In this document: positions 18,273 to 27,948 of the stretch, in pieces
Position numbering within the stretch: position 1 is the first letter of the stretch
How the letters are laid out: the number at the start of each line of letters is the position of its first letter
Assembly: GCF_014696315.1 (NCBI RefSeq)
Contig: NZ_JACJPX010000002.1
Span: forward strand, 124,001-188,000
Length of the DNA stretch: 64,000 bases
DNA from: Calothrix membranacea FACHB-236
Lineage (GTDB): Bacteria > Cyanobacteriota > Cyanobacteriia > Cyanobacteriales > Nostocaceae
Reading direction: 5' to 3'
The notes under the pieces: generated by a model
What the model saw: the letters and a program-made list of their open reading frames with translations, nothing else
Told to the model about the DNA's origin: nothing
Database searches by the model: none
Translations under genes and position numbers: made by a program

Positions 18273-19496
18273 CTAATCCCCAAGCCCCAGTCCTTTTGAT
18301 AGTTGAATAACAGCTTTGACTTGCATATTGGTAAACTTGGCAGCTTTCTGGCTGGAGTTTGGATCTAGACGCACATGAACTTCAATAACTCGGCCGTCAA
18401 TGTTGCTAGCAGGATCGGTATTAACTACATTTTGACGGCGCACTTGTAAGCCAACCCAATCAACGGTTCCCTGCAATTCATGGGGGAGAAATTCATTAAT
18501 TACTCGCACTCTTTGTCCTGGATGTACTTTGCTGATATCGCTTTCGTAGACTTCAGCTACTGCATACATTTGGCTGGTTTGTCCAAGATTGGCGATACCA
18601 TCATCTGAAACTATTTCTCCTGGGCGGCTGTGAATCTCGAAAACTTGCCCATCTTGAGGCGATCGCACGTAAGCTTGTTGTAAGTTTGCTTGTGCTAAAT
18701 TCATTGCTGCTATGGCACGATCTACCTCTGCTTTAGCTGCTGCAACATCGACGCTGCGAACTTCGCTAATTTGATCTAGGTTGGCGGCGGCTTCTTTAAG
18801 TTGTTGCTGGCTAGCTGATTGGATTTGCTGTAACTGCGCTTGCGCTTCTTGGAGATTTTTGCGCGCGCTTTCTAAGGCGAGATGCTTACTATCTTTTTGA
18901 GAGGCGGAAATTGCACCTTGTGCATACAACTGCTGATAACGCTTGTCTTCAGATGCGGCGTTATCAACTTGAGCCTGAAAACGTTCCACTGTAGCGATTT
19001 GTGCAGCAATATTGCCTTTGCGTTCTGCTGCTAAACGTGCGATCGCAGCTTGTTGGGCGAGGATTTCACCAGGTTTCGCGCCAGCTTGCGTTTTAGCGAG
19101 GTTCGCTTGGGCAACTTTGACCTGTTCTTGAGCTTCTTTTAATGCTGCTTGTAGGCGATCGCGACTGTCTAAAATGGCTATTACTTGACCTTTTTTAACT
19201 CTATCCCCTTCCTTTATTAACAACTGTTCTACGCGGCTTCCTTGTGTAGAAACAGTAGCAGAAAGTTTAATTATCTCTCCTTTTGGCTCAAGCCTTCCTA
19301 AGGCTGTTACCGTTGTGATTTCTGGTAATTTTTTCGCTGCGACTTTTGTATCTGAATTAGCGGAATATTGCAACCGTTTTACTGCATAAAAGCTGATGCC
19401 GCCAACCAATAAAGATGCAATTATACTGATAAAAACAGATAGACGCAGAATCGACTTAGGGGACAACTTGTACCCTAACTTTGAGTTTTGCACCAT
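18273..19496 (-). CDS. devB: DevB-like membrane fusion protein (HlyD family)
   Basis: A 407-aa periplasmic adaptor of an ABC exporter. One N-terminal membrane helix (LRLSVFISIIASLLVGGISFYAV, about residues 17-39). A biotinyl-lipoyl-like half GDRVKKGQVIAILDSRD (about 97-113). A long coiled coil rich in Gln/Ala (about 115-265). The second half AYVRSPQDGQVFEIHSRPGEIV and a beta-barrel part. It links the DevC/DevA motor to a TolC-like outer-membrane channel. First gene of the devBCA-like unit; an 800-bp gene-free upstream region could carry complex regulation. Confidence 0.88.
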   Translation of the reverse strand: MVQNSKLGYKLSPKSILRLSVFISIIASLLVGGISFYAVKRLQYSANSDTKVAAKKLPEITTVTALGRLEPKGEIIKLSATVSTQGSRVEQLLIKEGDRVKKGQVIAILDSRDRLQAALKEAQEQVKVAQANLAKTQAGAKPGEILAQQAAIARLAAERKGNIAAQIATVERFQAQVDNAASEDKRYQQLYAQGAISASQKDSKHLALESARKNLQEAQAQLQQIQSASQQQLKEAAANLDQISEVRSVDVAAAKAEVDRAIAAMNLAQANLQQAYVRSPQDGQVFEIHSRPGEIVSDDGIANLGQTSQMYAVAEVYESDISKVHPGQRVRVINEFLPHELQGTVDWVGLQVRRQNVVNTDPASNIDGRVIEVHVRLDPNSSQKAAKFTNMQVKAVIQLSKGLGLGD

Positions 19497-20298
19497 ACAT
19501 TACCTCTTACTGGTGGCGCATAAAATCTATTTTGCCAGCTATGTTTTTTTTGTCACCCTGAGTAACTTATACCAATTCATAATGTCTAATTAAGAATTTC
19601 AGATTTAATTGTGTTGCTGAATTTAAATTTGTGATTGCATTTTAGACAATTAGCGTGACAAGTAAGAGCTGATTCGCTTATCTAGCCCTTAAATATTTTG
19701 TATTTAGTCAGTCGATGCTGAGGATTTTTATTGTATAACTTCTATCTCCATGAAAAAGTTGCAAGTTTTAACAAACAAACTACGTAACTAACATAGGAAT
19801 GCGTCAAGATATAAACAAAACAAGAAAATTTTAAGCATAAAAAACTTATGCTTAAGTAAGCTACTTGTGTTTTGTTAAGGTCTGGAAGTATATTAGAAGC
19901 TTTCAATTTGATGGGCTGTAACAGCGCCAACAATCACAGGCAAATAACTATATCTCTTGACAAAAAAGGATAAATGATAAAAACCACAAAAAGTAAAGGT
20001 TTTGATAGGAATTCTTTAAAATCTAGACACAGGTATCAACTCAAAATCTTAAATCTAATCTAACTGTCTTCATTAAAAAGTAAAAATTATAGCGGTTCCC
20101 ATATTGCTGTCTCTCACCAATATGGGAAACACCTATAGAAAAAGATAAACGCAGCGAAAAGTTGAGCCAGTGCGGTGGACGTTTTCCCCGGCATAAAGCA
20201 ACTGGCGTTGCGCGTCCGGGTTTCCCGGCGCAAAACTTTTCAAGACAGATACAAGTCGATAAATTTGTACTCTACTAAACTAGGAAATGCTATACCTA
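19497..20298. other. long region upstream of devB
   Basis: About 800 bp without a supported gene. It includes TATACCAATTCAT near 19568 (an end like the MITE family's), a 12-bp hairpin GTTCCCATATTG/CAATATGGGAAAC at 20095-20130, and a dispersed repeat at 20161-20236. The stretch 19600-20090 is AT-rich with no clear structure; the devB promoter should lie within the first few hundred bases. Confidence 0.5.
20161..20236. repeat. dispersed repeat family R2, copy 1
   Basis: Starts GTTGAGCCAGTGCGGTGG and continues with TTTTCCCCGGC, ATAAAGCAACTGGCGT and GGGTTTCCCGGCG. Related copies occur at 60027-60080 and, more diverged, at 60405-60451. The shared order AGCCAG - CCC(C/G)G - AAAGCA - TGGCGT defines the family. 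Confidence 0.55.
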
Positions 20299-21564
20299 TT
20301 ACTTGCGGATTCCATCATTATCAATTGCGCTGTAACTGTCATTACTCATTAATCCCAACCAAGGATCGGAATTAGGAGTTAAAAACAATTCAGCGTAAAC
20401 TTTTTCATTTAATTTATTCACATTACTTGTAGCGTTACCCTGCATAAACCACTGATGAATTTGGTTATGCAGCGTATATTGATTCCTAATTGTATCTAAT
20501 GCCATTACATTTTCAAAATTACCCACAACTCGCTGTAAATTATCAGCTTTATTACCTGAAAAACGTTTGTTACGTATTAATGCCACACTGTTATTATCTA
20601 ACTTGGCATCTACTGTGTAGAGTTGGGCAATTCGCTGCCATGTTGCTGAGTCAGTAATATCTTGAATTGCTGTTTGATTGCTACTAGCAATATTAATATC
20701 TCGCAACAAAGGAGATTCAACTCGCATTTTACTCACAGCTATAGTACCAGCTACCGCTGCACTAGGTGTTTCACTATTATTAGCAGGTATTTCTACAAGA
20801 CGAGGGAGATTTTTAATACCTAGTTTTGCTAAATCTGCTCCCCATTGACGTTGGCTAGATGCTAATTGTTGACGATGATACTCACGCAAAAATCCAGCAC
20901 GGGCGACACCTTGGGAATTAGTATATTCTTTAACTGCTTTTTCCCCAGCTATTAACTGACGCAGGAAGGCTTGCGGCCCATACAACCCAGGAATTGCATC
21001 AACTGGTTCACCAGAACTATCTAGGATGTAGTGAATACTATTACCTGTAATCGTGCGTTCTAACTTGCGTCCATCACCAAAATCTATGGTAACTTTGGGG
21101 ACAGGACGTACAGATTGCCAGTGGAGAATATAGCGATCGCGCAGGAATTTAGAAATTTCTGCATTGGGATATAATGCTACGCGGAAAAAGCGACTATTGG
21201 CACAGCTTAAATCTTGGTCAAGATTTCCTAACAAACGTAATGAAAGTATAGGTTTATTACTAGCTTTCGCAGCAGCTTTTGCTTGTTCTAAATCGGTGTA
21301 CCAATAAAGTTTAGAAGCATAGCAATCTCGTTGCTGACAAAGTTTGTCTAAGGCCTCTTTTAGTTGTGGCGAAGGATTTTTTAATTCTTGTGCATAATTA
21401 TTAAGAAATGTCTCTAAACCTTTTGGCCCTTGGGGACGAAGTGATGCAACTTGCTGTGTAAGTTGTGCGTTATTTCCGCTGGGGGTTTGAGTATGAGCAG
21501 TTTGCGAAAATCCCACACTAATCAGCGATAAAGCGATCGCAGTTTTAATAGACCTAATTTTCAT
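20299..21564 (-). CDS. secreted thioredoxin-fold-like protein of unknown function
   Basis: A 421-aa protein with a clear signal peptide (MKIRSIKTAIALSLISVGFS, cleavage probably after TAHTQ). Residues about 75-215 resemble a thioredoxin-like domain: YWYTDLEQAKAAAKASNKPI, then LSLRLLGNLDQDLSCANSRF and YILDSSGEPVDAIPGLYGP. The redox CxxC is missing; a single Cys sits in DLSCANS, so disulfide exchange of the classical type is unlikely. The C-terminal 170 residues (LYTVDAKLDNNSVALIRNKR) are unassigned. Alone on its strand between repeats and the RCK channel gene. Confidence 0.6.
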   Translation of the reverse strand: MKIRSIKTAIALSLISVGFSQTAHTQTPSGNNAQLTQQVASLRPQGPKGLETFLNNYAQELKNPSPQLKEALDKLCQQRDCYASKLYWYTDLEQAKAAAKASNKPILSLRLLGNLDQDLSCANSRFFRVALYPNAEISKFLRDRYILHWQSVRPVPKVTIDFGDGRKLERTITGNSIHYILDSSGEPVDAIPGLYGPQAFLRQLIAGEKAVKEYTNSQGVARAGFLREYHRQQLASSQRQWGADLAKLGIKNLPRLVEIPANNSETPSAAVAGTIAVSKMRVESPLLRDINIASSNQTAIQDITDSATWQRIAQLYTVDAKLDNNSVALIRNKRFSGNKADNLQRVVGNFENVMALDTIRNQYTLHNQIHQWFMQGNATSNVNKLNEKVYAELFLTPNSDPWLGLMSNDSYSAIDNDGIRK

Positions 21565-21679
21565 ATTAGAACTAATTTAATAAAAGAAATTAGACGTTTT
21601 ATTGAGTAATTAGTTCCCAATGAAAGTTAGGGAAATGAAGTGAACAAATAACAAATGACAAACGACAAATGACCAACAA

Positions 21680-23371
21680 TCAACTTACCATTACTTGCGA
21701 TCGCCCATCTCGCCACAATTCATATAATCTATTGGCTGGCATTGTTAAATATAAAATATCGCCTGGACTGAGTTGAGTTTCTAATAAATCCCAGCCGTGG
21801 AAGGTTTGGCAACTCGCTTCTACGTACAAAGGGACAAAATCAGCCGACATCGCAGCATCTTTGACTAATTCACCGCAAAATGGATGTGCTGGTGTAATCA
21901 TCGTTGCGAAGGCTACCCACAAACTATCGGCGGTAATCCCATTACCTAAGATGCGTCCCCCTAATGCAGCCGCAGCAAAAGCTGGTGCAGCTAATTCTGC
22001 AGGACTGAGTACGGCTTCAAAATCAAATACTTGTTGTGCCATCCCTGCAAAATCTGGGTCAGCATAATGGACAATGACAGGAATAGTAGGTGATAATCCT
22101 TTGGCTTTGAGGGCAATTTCTAAATTAATCGCATCGTTGCTGGTAACAGCTAGTACTGCGGCAGCATTATCTATATTACTGGCTTGGAGAATAGCGCGGA
22201 AGCTGGCATCGCCTTGAATTACAGGAATACCTAAGCCACGAGTTGTGTTGACAAATCTGTTGTTACTATCAGTTTCAATTACTACTACCTCATGTCCACT
22301 CGCATGCAGTTCTTGCACAATTCTCACCCCAATACCACTCAAGCCGCAGACTATGTAGTGATGTCGCTGTGGAATGCGAGCTGCATCCCAAAATTGCTTG
22401 AAGCGGTTACCTAAAATAAAATCGGTGAGCATGGCATACCAAATACCAATTACTGCAGCACCAACTAACATCATCACAACCGTAAATACTTTAATACTAC
22501 TAGGAGCATTTTCGACTATTTTGTCATTACCACCTGCTCCCGTAATCATGCCGACTGCAAAATATAAAGCATCGATAAAAGAGATATTTAAACTAGCAGA
22601 AACATAGGTAAGTGTAGCCATCAAAATAATGGCAAACAATACCATTGCCATCGCTACAACTGATTGAGCATGTTTTTGAAATTGCTGCAAACTAGTCATA
22701 ACTTTGATGACTTTTCTTACCCATGATTTGCGGATAGGACGAATGCGGGGTTGGATACCAACAATTAAGCGATCGCCTACTTTTAATTCTTGCCCAGATA
22801 GCACTGCCGCAACTAAATCTAAATCACCTTCTACGGGTAAGTAATAGATTAACATTCGCGACCTATCGTCCCATAAATCTCCTAATTTCCGACCTAACCA
22901 GGGATGATATTCGTCAATATATTCTTCTTGAATTGGCCAAGTTTGTTGAAATAATTTAATTTGTCCGATCGCTTGATTACCTAGTGCTGCAAAAGTAAAC
23001 ACTGGTGCTGCCAAACCCACAACACTCATACTTAAATGGTCGGGCAAAGTATGATCGAGACGCTCCGCCAAACTAGTATTATAAAAGCGGTTAATAATGC
23101 GAATATGCGGATTTAGTATCCGCGCTTGCATCATAATTGCTAAATTACGCGCATCATCCGAGCTAGCAATTACTAAAGTGTGGGATTCCTCAATTCCAGC
23201 GGCTTTGAGAGTAGCCGCCGTATGCAAATCACCAATAATCACGTCTCCTGCGGTTTCGCCAGGGACAGGTTTGTGATGAATACCAACTACAAACGCACCC
23301 TGCTGTCGCAGCAGACGAAAGACTTTATATCCAGTCCGTCCTAAGCCACAAACGATAATTCTAGGTTTCAT
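21680..23371 (-). CDS. two-RCK-domain ion-channel-like protein (TrkA-N/2TM/TrkA-N)
   Basis: A 563-aa protein with an NAD-binding RCK domain at each side of a 2TM pore. The first domain starts RIIVCGLGRTGYKVFRLL (residues about 3-20) and carries IGDLHTAATLKAAG. Membrane helices lie at about 233-255 and 290-318, with a pore-like loop ISFIDALYFAVGMITGAGGN between. The second domain starts HYIVCGLSGIGVRIVQEL (about 337) with VIQGDASFRAILQASNI. RCK domains gate channels by nucleotide or ion binding. The loop has TGAGGND where potassium channels carry TVGYGD, so ion choice is uncertain. Confidence 0.75.
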   Translation of the reverse strand: MKPRIIVCGLGRTGYKVFRLLRQQGAFVVGIHHKPVPGETAGDVIIGDLHTAATLKAAGIEESHTLVIASSDDARNLAIMMQARILNPHIRIINRFYNTSLAERLDHTLPDHLSMSVVGLAAPVFTFAALGNQAIGQIKLFQQTWPIQEEYIDEYHPWLGRKLGDLWDDRSRMLIYYLPVEGDLDLVAAVLSGQELKVGDRLIVGIQPRIRPIRKSWVRKVIKVMTSLQQFQKHAQSVVAMAMVLFAIILMATLTYVSASLNISFIDALYFAVGMITGAGGNDKIVENAPSSIKVFTVVMMLVGAAVIGIWYAMLTDFILGNRFKQFWDAARIPQRHHYIVCGLSGIGVRIVQELHASGHEVVVIETDSNNRFVNTTRGLGIPVIQGDASFRAILQASNIDNAAAVLAVTSNDAINLEIALKAKGLSPTIPVIVHYADPDFAGMAQQVFDFEAVLSPAELAAPAFAAAALGGRILGNGITADSLWVAFATMITPAHPFCGELVKDAAMSADFVPLYVEASCQTFHGWDLLETQLSPGDILYLTMPANRLYELWRDGRSQVMVS

Positions 23372-23544
23372 GAAAGAGCCGCAATATTCCGATGAGGCTG
23401 CATTCTCAAGTATTTATTAACATTGTTGCTGAATTATTTGTGTAGAACTGTAACTGACAACACGGTAATCTTAAATAAGACGGCACTTTTGCAATATTTT
23501 GAGAGTCAATATTAATTAGATAGCTTGAATGTAAAAAAATCTAT

Positions 23545-24039
23545 ATGAATACTTGGATAAAATTAACAATTCTTGGTCTAATTATCTCTCCCTTAACAGT
23601 AGGAGGAATACTTTTTGCTAAAGCACAAGCACAACCAGAATCAGCAGCAGGGCCAATTACTACACCAAATGTCAAATTAAATATCCAAAGTACCTCGGGT
23701 ACTTGTCCTGAATCAGTTGGTTTATGGTGGTTGACACTACCTTATGAAGGTGGTGCTGAACATACAGTAATTGCTGATACTAGACCATTTTCTAACACAA
23801 CAAAATTAGTTTCATCTAATAAGCAAGTTGTAGAATATGTTGCCAACTTAAACGATAAATATGCTTCGTGTGTTGGTCTAGCGCAGAATAAAGAATACAC
23901 ATTTTACAATGTGCAATTTAAGAATAAACAAGCATATTTCCGTGTAGATTTGCGAAAAATTCAAGCCAATGCTAAGGAAATTACCTACAAAACTGTAACG
24001 GCTTCTCGTCCTTATGTCAGGTGGGCGATCGCGGATTAA
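23545..24039 (+). CDS. secreted protein of unknown function
   Basis: A 164-aa protein. N-terminus MNTWIKLTILGLIISPLTVG followed by GILFAKAQAQPESA is a typical signal peptide with cleavage after AQA. The mature part has two cysteines (STSGTCPESVG and YASCVGL) that could form a disulfide. It also has a tryptophan-rich start (LWWLTLPYEGG) and beta-type alternation throughout. No catalytic motif is recognised. Divergent from the RCK channel gene with a 173-bp shared upstream region, so co-regulation is possible but not shown. Confidence 0.6.
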   Translation: MNTWIKLTILGLIISPLTVGGILFAKAQAQPESAAGPITTPNVKLNIQSTSGTCPESVGLWWLTLPYEGGAEHTVIADTRPFSNTTKLVSSNKQVVEYVANLNDKYASCVGLAQNKEYTFYNVQFKNKQAYFRVDLRKIQANAKEITYKTVTASRPYVRWAIAD

Positions 24040-24090
24040 TAGGAATTTTAGATTTTAGATTTTGGATTTTAGATTCCAACTCAATCCAAA

Positions 24091-24215
24091 AGACGCTCGC
24101 GGACTCGCTCTAAGCGTAAAGCCTACGGCATAGCTTCGCTTAGGGCGGAGCCTCTCGCAGAGAAGCTATGCCGTTCGCGTAGCGTCTCCGACAGGAGAAG
24201 GCTTTACGCTGCGCT
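24091..24215. repeat. nested palindromic dispersed repeat
   Basis: Nested inverted pairs GTAAAGCC (24116-24123) / GGCTTTAC (24200-24207) and GGCATAGCTTC (24127-24137) / GAAGCTATGCC (24162-24172), with HIP-like and GCGTAGCG motifs inside. It resembles repeats common in Nostocales intergenic DNA. It lies between two convergent genes. Confidence 0.65.
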
Positions 24216-24253
24216 ATTGCAAATCCAAAATTGAATTACCAATGACCCAATCC

Positions 24254-25084
24254 TTAACCTTTAACACCTAAGGCTTGCGCCTGCAAAACTTGATTTAACT
24301 TACCACTGCGGTAGCCTTCTAAATCAAGTGTTACATAGATAAAACCAAACTCTTGAAAAGCAGACACTACTTGTTGTAAATCTGTCGTCAAGACAAATTC
24401 TTTGATTTGTTCTGGTGGTAATTCAATCCTTGCTGTATCGCCTTCGGAACGCACGCGCAAATTTTTCAACCCCAACTTACGCAAGTAAATTTCTGCTCTA
24501 CCAACGCGTTGTAACTTAGTAACAGTAATCTCTTCACCATAGGGAAAACGGGAACTGAGACAGGGTTGCGCTGGTTTATCCCACCAAGGTAAACCGAGTT
24601 CTTGTGAAAGCTGGCGGACTTCCATTTTCGTAACACCAACTTCCGCTAAAGGCGATCGCGCACCTCTTTCTTTAGCTGCTTGAATTCCTGGACGATAATC
24701 GTGTAAATCATCGGCGTTGACTCCATCCACCACATAGGGATAACCCAACTCTCTAGCTAAAGGCTTGAGTGTGTCGTGCAATTCGCTTTTGCAGAAATAG
24801 CAGCGATTGACAGGATTGGAAGTGTAATTGGGATTGTCCATTTCGTTTGTCTGGACAATTTGATGAGGAATACCAATAGTTGCTGCTTGAATTTCCGCAT
24901 CTTCCAATTCTTCCGGTAATAGCGAAGGTGAAACAGCCGTCACAGCCAAAGCGCGATCGCCTAAAACATCATACGCAATCTTGGCAACCAAAGTACTATC
25001 CACACCCCCAGAGTAAGCAATTAGCGCCTGCTCCATTTCTGCGAATATCGCTTTTAGTTGCTCAAGTTTTTCTGTTAGTTTCAT
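24254..25084 (-). CDS. larE: LarE-type ATP-dependent sulfur transferase
   Basis: A 276-aa PP-loop ATP pyrophosphatase of the LarE family, which inserts sulfur into the pyridinium bis-thiocarboxylate nickel pincer cofactor. The PP-loop is AYSGGVDSTLVAKIAYDVLG (residues about 22-41), NADDLHDYRPG follows near 121. Cysteines occur as VNRCYFCKSEL (about 95) and PAQPCLSSRFPYG (about 177). The CxxC plus the later Cys is the set described for the [4Fe-4S] type of LarE rather than the sacrificial single-Cys type; that assignment is inference. No larA, larB or larC is visible nearby. Confidence 0.85.
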   Translation of the reverse strand: MKLTEKLEQLKAIFAEMEQALIAYSGGVDSTLVAKIAYDVLGDRALAVTAVSPSLLPEELEDAEIQAATIGIPHQIVQTNEMDNPNYTSNPVNRCYFCKSELHDTLKPLARELGYPYVVDGVNADDLHDYRPGIQAAKERGARSPLAEVGVTKMEVRQLSQELGLPWWDKPAQPCLSSRFPYGEEITVTKLQRVGRAEIYLRKLGLKNLRVRSEGDTARIELPPEQIKEFVLTTDLQQVVSAFQEFGFIYVTLDLEGYRSGKLNQVLQAQALGVKG

Positions 25085-25217
25085 TTTCCAGTCCTACCGC
25101 AATCCATAGCACCCAACAAATTCTATTGTAGTAACTGGTAACAAGTAACCAGTGAGTAGTCTATTGATAGAGAATTAGGAATGAGGTATGGGGAAAACGC
25201 GGGACAAAGACTTCACG

Positions 25218-26024
25218 TTAGGTTGACACTTCTGATTGTGCGTTCGTCGCAGACGTTGGCGCAGCTATCGCCTCTACATCCAAACCTGTAACCCTCGCCA
25301 CCTCTTCCACTGTCATCCCACTTGCTAGTAAATTACGTGCTGTTTGTAACAACTGCATCTCAGATCTATCTGCTCGTTGGCGTTCCTGTTCGGCTCGTTG
25401 GCGTTCTTGTTCTTCAGGGGTTGGTAGTAATTCTCCTTCCAAATTTGCCCAGCGTAACCAAGTTGCATCAATCCCTTTGTAATTTCCTTGCCAACGTTGC
25501 AAAGCTAACCCTAAAGATTCACTTACCAATTGATTGCGGTGATTTGTAACTAAAGGTTGATAAACTCTTTGTTGAATCGAAAAACCCGCCCAATCATCTG
25601 GGTTAAACGGGTCATACCAGAAATATTCTGGTACACGCATTTGATTTTGATAAATTCGTTTTTTTTCGTTTTTGTCTACGGCGGCTGTACTTTCAGAAAG
25701 CAACTCAATTACAACATCTGGTGCTTTTCCTTCTTCCCAAACTACCCAACTTTTGCGTTCACCTTTCGGGACTCCCAACACCACAAAAAAGTCTGGGCCT
25801 TTAAAGTCTTTGTTTCGCACCTGCGCCAAACTGTAGTAAACAAACATATTACCACCCACAAACCCATCTTCTCGGTGTGACAACCAAGGAATTAAAGCAT
25901 CTATCAGCAAGTCCATTTGGACTTTATGCCTTGCGCTTTCCATTGGGACACCATCGTCAAAGGGAAGTTCGGCTTGGGTGGGAGGAATTTCAACTAGGGG
26001 TAAAGGTAAAGTAGTTTCTGACAT
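25218..26024 (-). CDS. Uma2-family (DUF820) putative restriction-fold protein
   Basis: A 268-aa member of a family greatly expanded in cyanobacteria, with the PD-(D/E)XK nuclease fold. Visible elements are GNMFVYYSLAQVRNKDFKGPDFFVVLG (Asp at PDFF) and PDVVIELLSEST (the E-x-x-S part of the active site), then YRNQM-like IYQNQMRVPEYFWYDP. A charged repeat EQERQRAEQERQRADRSE (about residues 206-225) forms a helical linker to a small C-terminal helix pair (LASGMTVEEVARVTGLDVEAI) that resembles a helix-turn-helix. Biological role unknown. Confidence 0.8.
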   Translation of the reverse strand: MSETTLPLPLVEIPPTQAELPFDDGVPMESARHKVQMDLLIDALIPWLSHREDGFVGGNMFVYYSLAQVRNKDFKGPDFFVVLGVPKGERKSWVVWEEGKAPDVVIELLSESTAAVDKNEKKRIYQNQMRVPEYFWYDPFNPDDWAGFSIQQRVYQPLVTNHRNQLVSESLGLALQRWQGNYKGIDATWLRWANLEGELLPTPEEQERQRAEQERQRADRSEMQLLQTARNLLASGMTVEEVARVTGLDVEAIAAPTSATNAQSEVST

Positions 26025-26148
26025 GGCTGTTCACCAGTGGGGTAGCCCGCAGCAAATATATCTATAGTACTAGAAATAATCGGCTTGAGACCTTCGCCTG
26101 GTGTTATCCCAATTCTCTAAAATTTAATTACGAATTACGAATTACTAA

Positions 26149-27948
26149 TTACTGAGGCTTACTATATTTAGCTACCAAACTAGCTAACAGTGGTAAATCA
26201 ATAGGTTTAGAAATATAATCATTCACTCCAGCTGCCAGACAAATGTCGCGATCGCCTTTCATTGCCATTGCTGTTTGGGCAATGATTGGAGTCATCTGAT
26301 ATTGCGTATTTTCTCGCAATTGCTGCACTAAGTTTAGACCATTATCATCTGGCAGATTGACATCCATTAAAATTACTGCTGGGTTAATATCTTTCAATGC
26401 TTCCCACATTTCAGCAGCATTCTTGGCAACAGTTATTTGATAGCCTAGTTTTTCTAAATAAATTTGCATCAACTTAGCGTTGTTTAAGTCGTTTTCTACT
26501 AGCAAAATTTCTAAAAAACAGCTAGGAGCAATGTCTAAAGGTAAGGAAGCGGATGCAGAAGCAATATTACCCTCAATTCCTGTTAATTCTCCCACAGGAT
26601 TTAAGGGAAGTATGATAGTAAAACGCGAGCCGCAATCAACTTTAGATTCGACTTCTATACAGCCTCCGTGAACTTCAGCGAGTTTACGAGTTACAGCTAA
26701 ACCTAACCCAGTACCTTCATTACGGTTAACTGTAGAATTAGCAATTTGGAAGTAGGGTTGAAAAAGTTTTGCTTGGTCTGTTGGAGAAATACCTGTACCA
26801 GTATCCCAAACTGTAAAATGCAAAAAGCTCCCTTTAGCGATTACCTGTAAACCCACAGTTCCTGTAGTGGTAAACTTGAGGGCGTTGAAAAGTAAATTTA
26901 ATAACATTTGTTTGAGCCGTAAAGGATCGGCAACTATCTTTGTTACCTCTGGCTCGATATCTAATAGTAGTTTTAAACCTTTATTAGCAGCTTTTTCTTT
27001 TACAAGTGCCAAAACATTACGACACAAGGTAGGTACATTTACTATTTCCCACTGGACATCTAGTTGATTAGCTTCAATTTTAGAAAGATCCAAAATATCA
27101 TTTATTAGTGCTAGCAAATGCTTGCTACTGGATTGAATAATATTTAAATATTCTTGATGACGTTCTCTAGTCGGATCGTAGCCTTGCGCCAATAGCAGAT
27201 GAGTAAAGCCGATAATCGAACTCAGCGGTGTGCGGATTTCGTGACTGGTATTTGCCAAAAACTGATTTTTCAGTTGATTAGTACGCTCTAGTTCTCGATT
27301 AGAACTACCTAAATATTGCGACTTTTGTTGCCAGGATTGGATTTGTCTGAGTTTTGCAAAGGCTACAGAACAGTATTTCACAGCCCGTGCGATAAATTGC
27401 GATCGCAGTTCCACTTCTGCTGTGTTACATAACTCCGAATCACCTCTTACAGGCGCTGTCGCCACAATTAACCAAGCGGTTATCCCACCACAATCATTGG
27501 CTAATTGCCAAGCGCTAGGCGTTTCTTGATTTTCTAGGTGATGTAAATCCTCAAGCTCTATCACCTCATCCAATTTCAGGCGTAACTTTTTACCTTTTTT
27601 GGATAACGCTTCTAGGTGTAGAAGTTGTGAGCGTCGGGCGGTGGATGGTGGAACATAAAAAATTTTACCAGTTGTTTCTTGTGGTTGTAACAGCGCGATC
27701 GCCACCTTACTACTGTTTAAAGCATGGCTAATCTCGTTGACCAAAATTTGGAAAATTTCTGCTTCTGTAGCTCTTGGTTGTGGCAAGGTGGTACAAGCAG
27801 AAAGCAAGCAATCATTGAGATGGCTTTGCAACTGGTTCAAGCCGCCTTCCAGCCACAACTCGGCTCGAAGTTGCTGTATTGTGGTCAAAAGTGTTTGGGT
27901 TGTATCTATCTGTGAGTTCTGTTCTGGTAAGCTTGAATACTGCTGCAT
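26149..27948 (-). CDS. hybrid sensor histidine kinase/response regulator
   Basis: A 599-aa soluble hybrid kinase. The N-terminal 200 residues contain a GAF-like part (EIFQILVNEISHALNSSKVA onward). A dimerisation/phosphoacceptor domain carries FLANTSHEIRTPLSSIIGF (His at about residue 239). The ATPase domain has QMLLNLLFNALKFT and GTGLGLAV. A C-terminal receiver (about 478-599) has the acidic pocket and VILMDVNLPDDNG with the phospho-Asp. No membrane span. The start is the ATG at 27948; a TTG two codons upstream is in frame. Target unknown; it stands alone. Confidence 0.9.
   Translation of the reverse strand: MQQYSSLPEQNSQIDTTQTLLTTIQQLRAELWLEGGLNQLQSHLNDCLLSACTTLPQPRATEAEIFQILVNEISHALNSSKVAIALLQPQETTGKIFYVPPSTARRSQLLHLEALSKKGKKLRLKLDEVIELEDLHHLENQETPSAWQLANDCGGITAWLIVATAPVRGDSELCNTAEVELRSQFIARAVKYCSVAFAKLRQIQSWQQKSQYLGSSNRELERTNQLKNQFLANTSHEIRTPLSSIIGFTHLLLAQGYDPTRERHQEYLNIIQSSSKHLLALINDILDLSKIEANQLDVQWEIVNVPTLCRNVLALVKEKAANKGLKLLLDIEPEVTKIVADPLRLKQMLLNLLFNALKFTTTGTVGLQVIAKGSFLHFTVWDTGTGISPTDQAKLFQPYFQIANSTVNRNEGTGLGLAVTRKLAEVHGGCIEVESKVDCGSRFTIILPLNPVGELTGIEGNIASASASLPLDIAPSCFLEILLVENDLNNAKLMQIYLEKLGYQITVAKNAAEMWEALKDINPAVILMDVNLPDDNGLNLVQQLRENTQYQMTPIIAQTAMAMKGDRDICLAAGVNDYISKPIDLPLLASLVAKYSKPQ

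Noticed and set aside
19742-19933. 63-aa minus-strand frame upstream of devB
   Set aside because: Cysteine and leucine rich by base composition, no ribosome site, no recognisable pattern.
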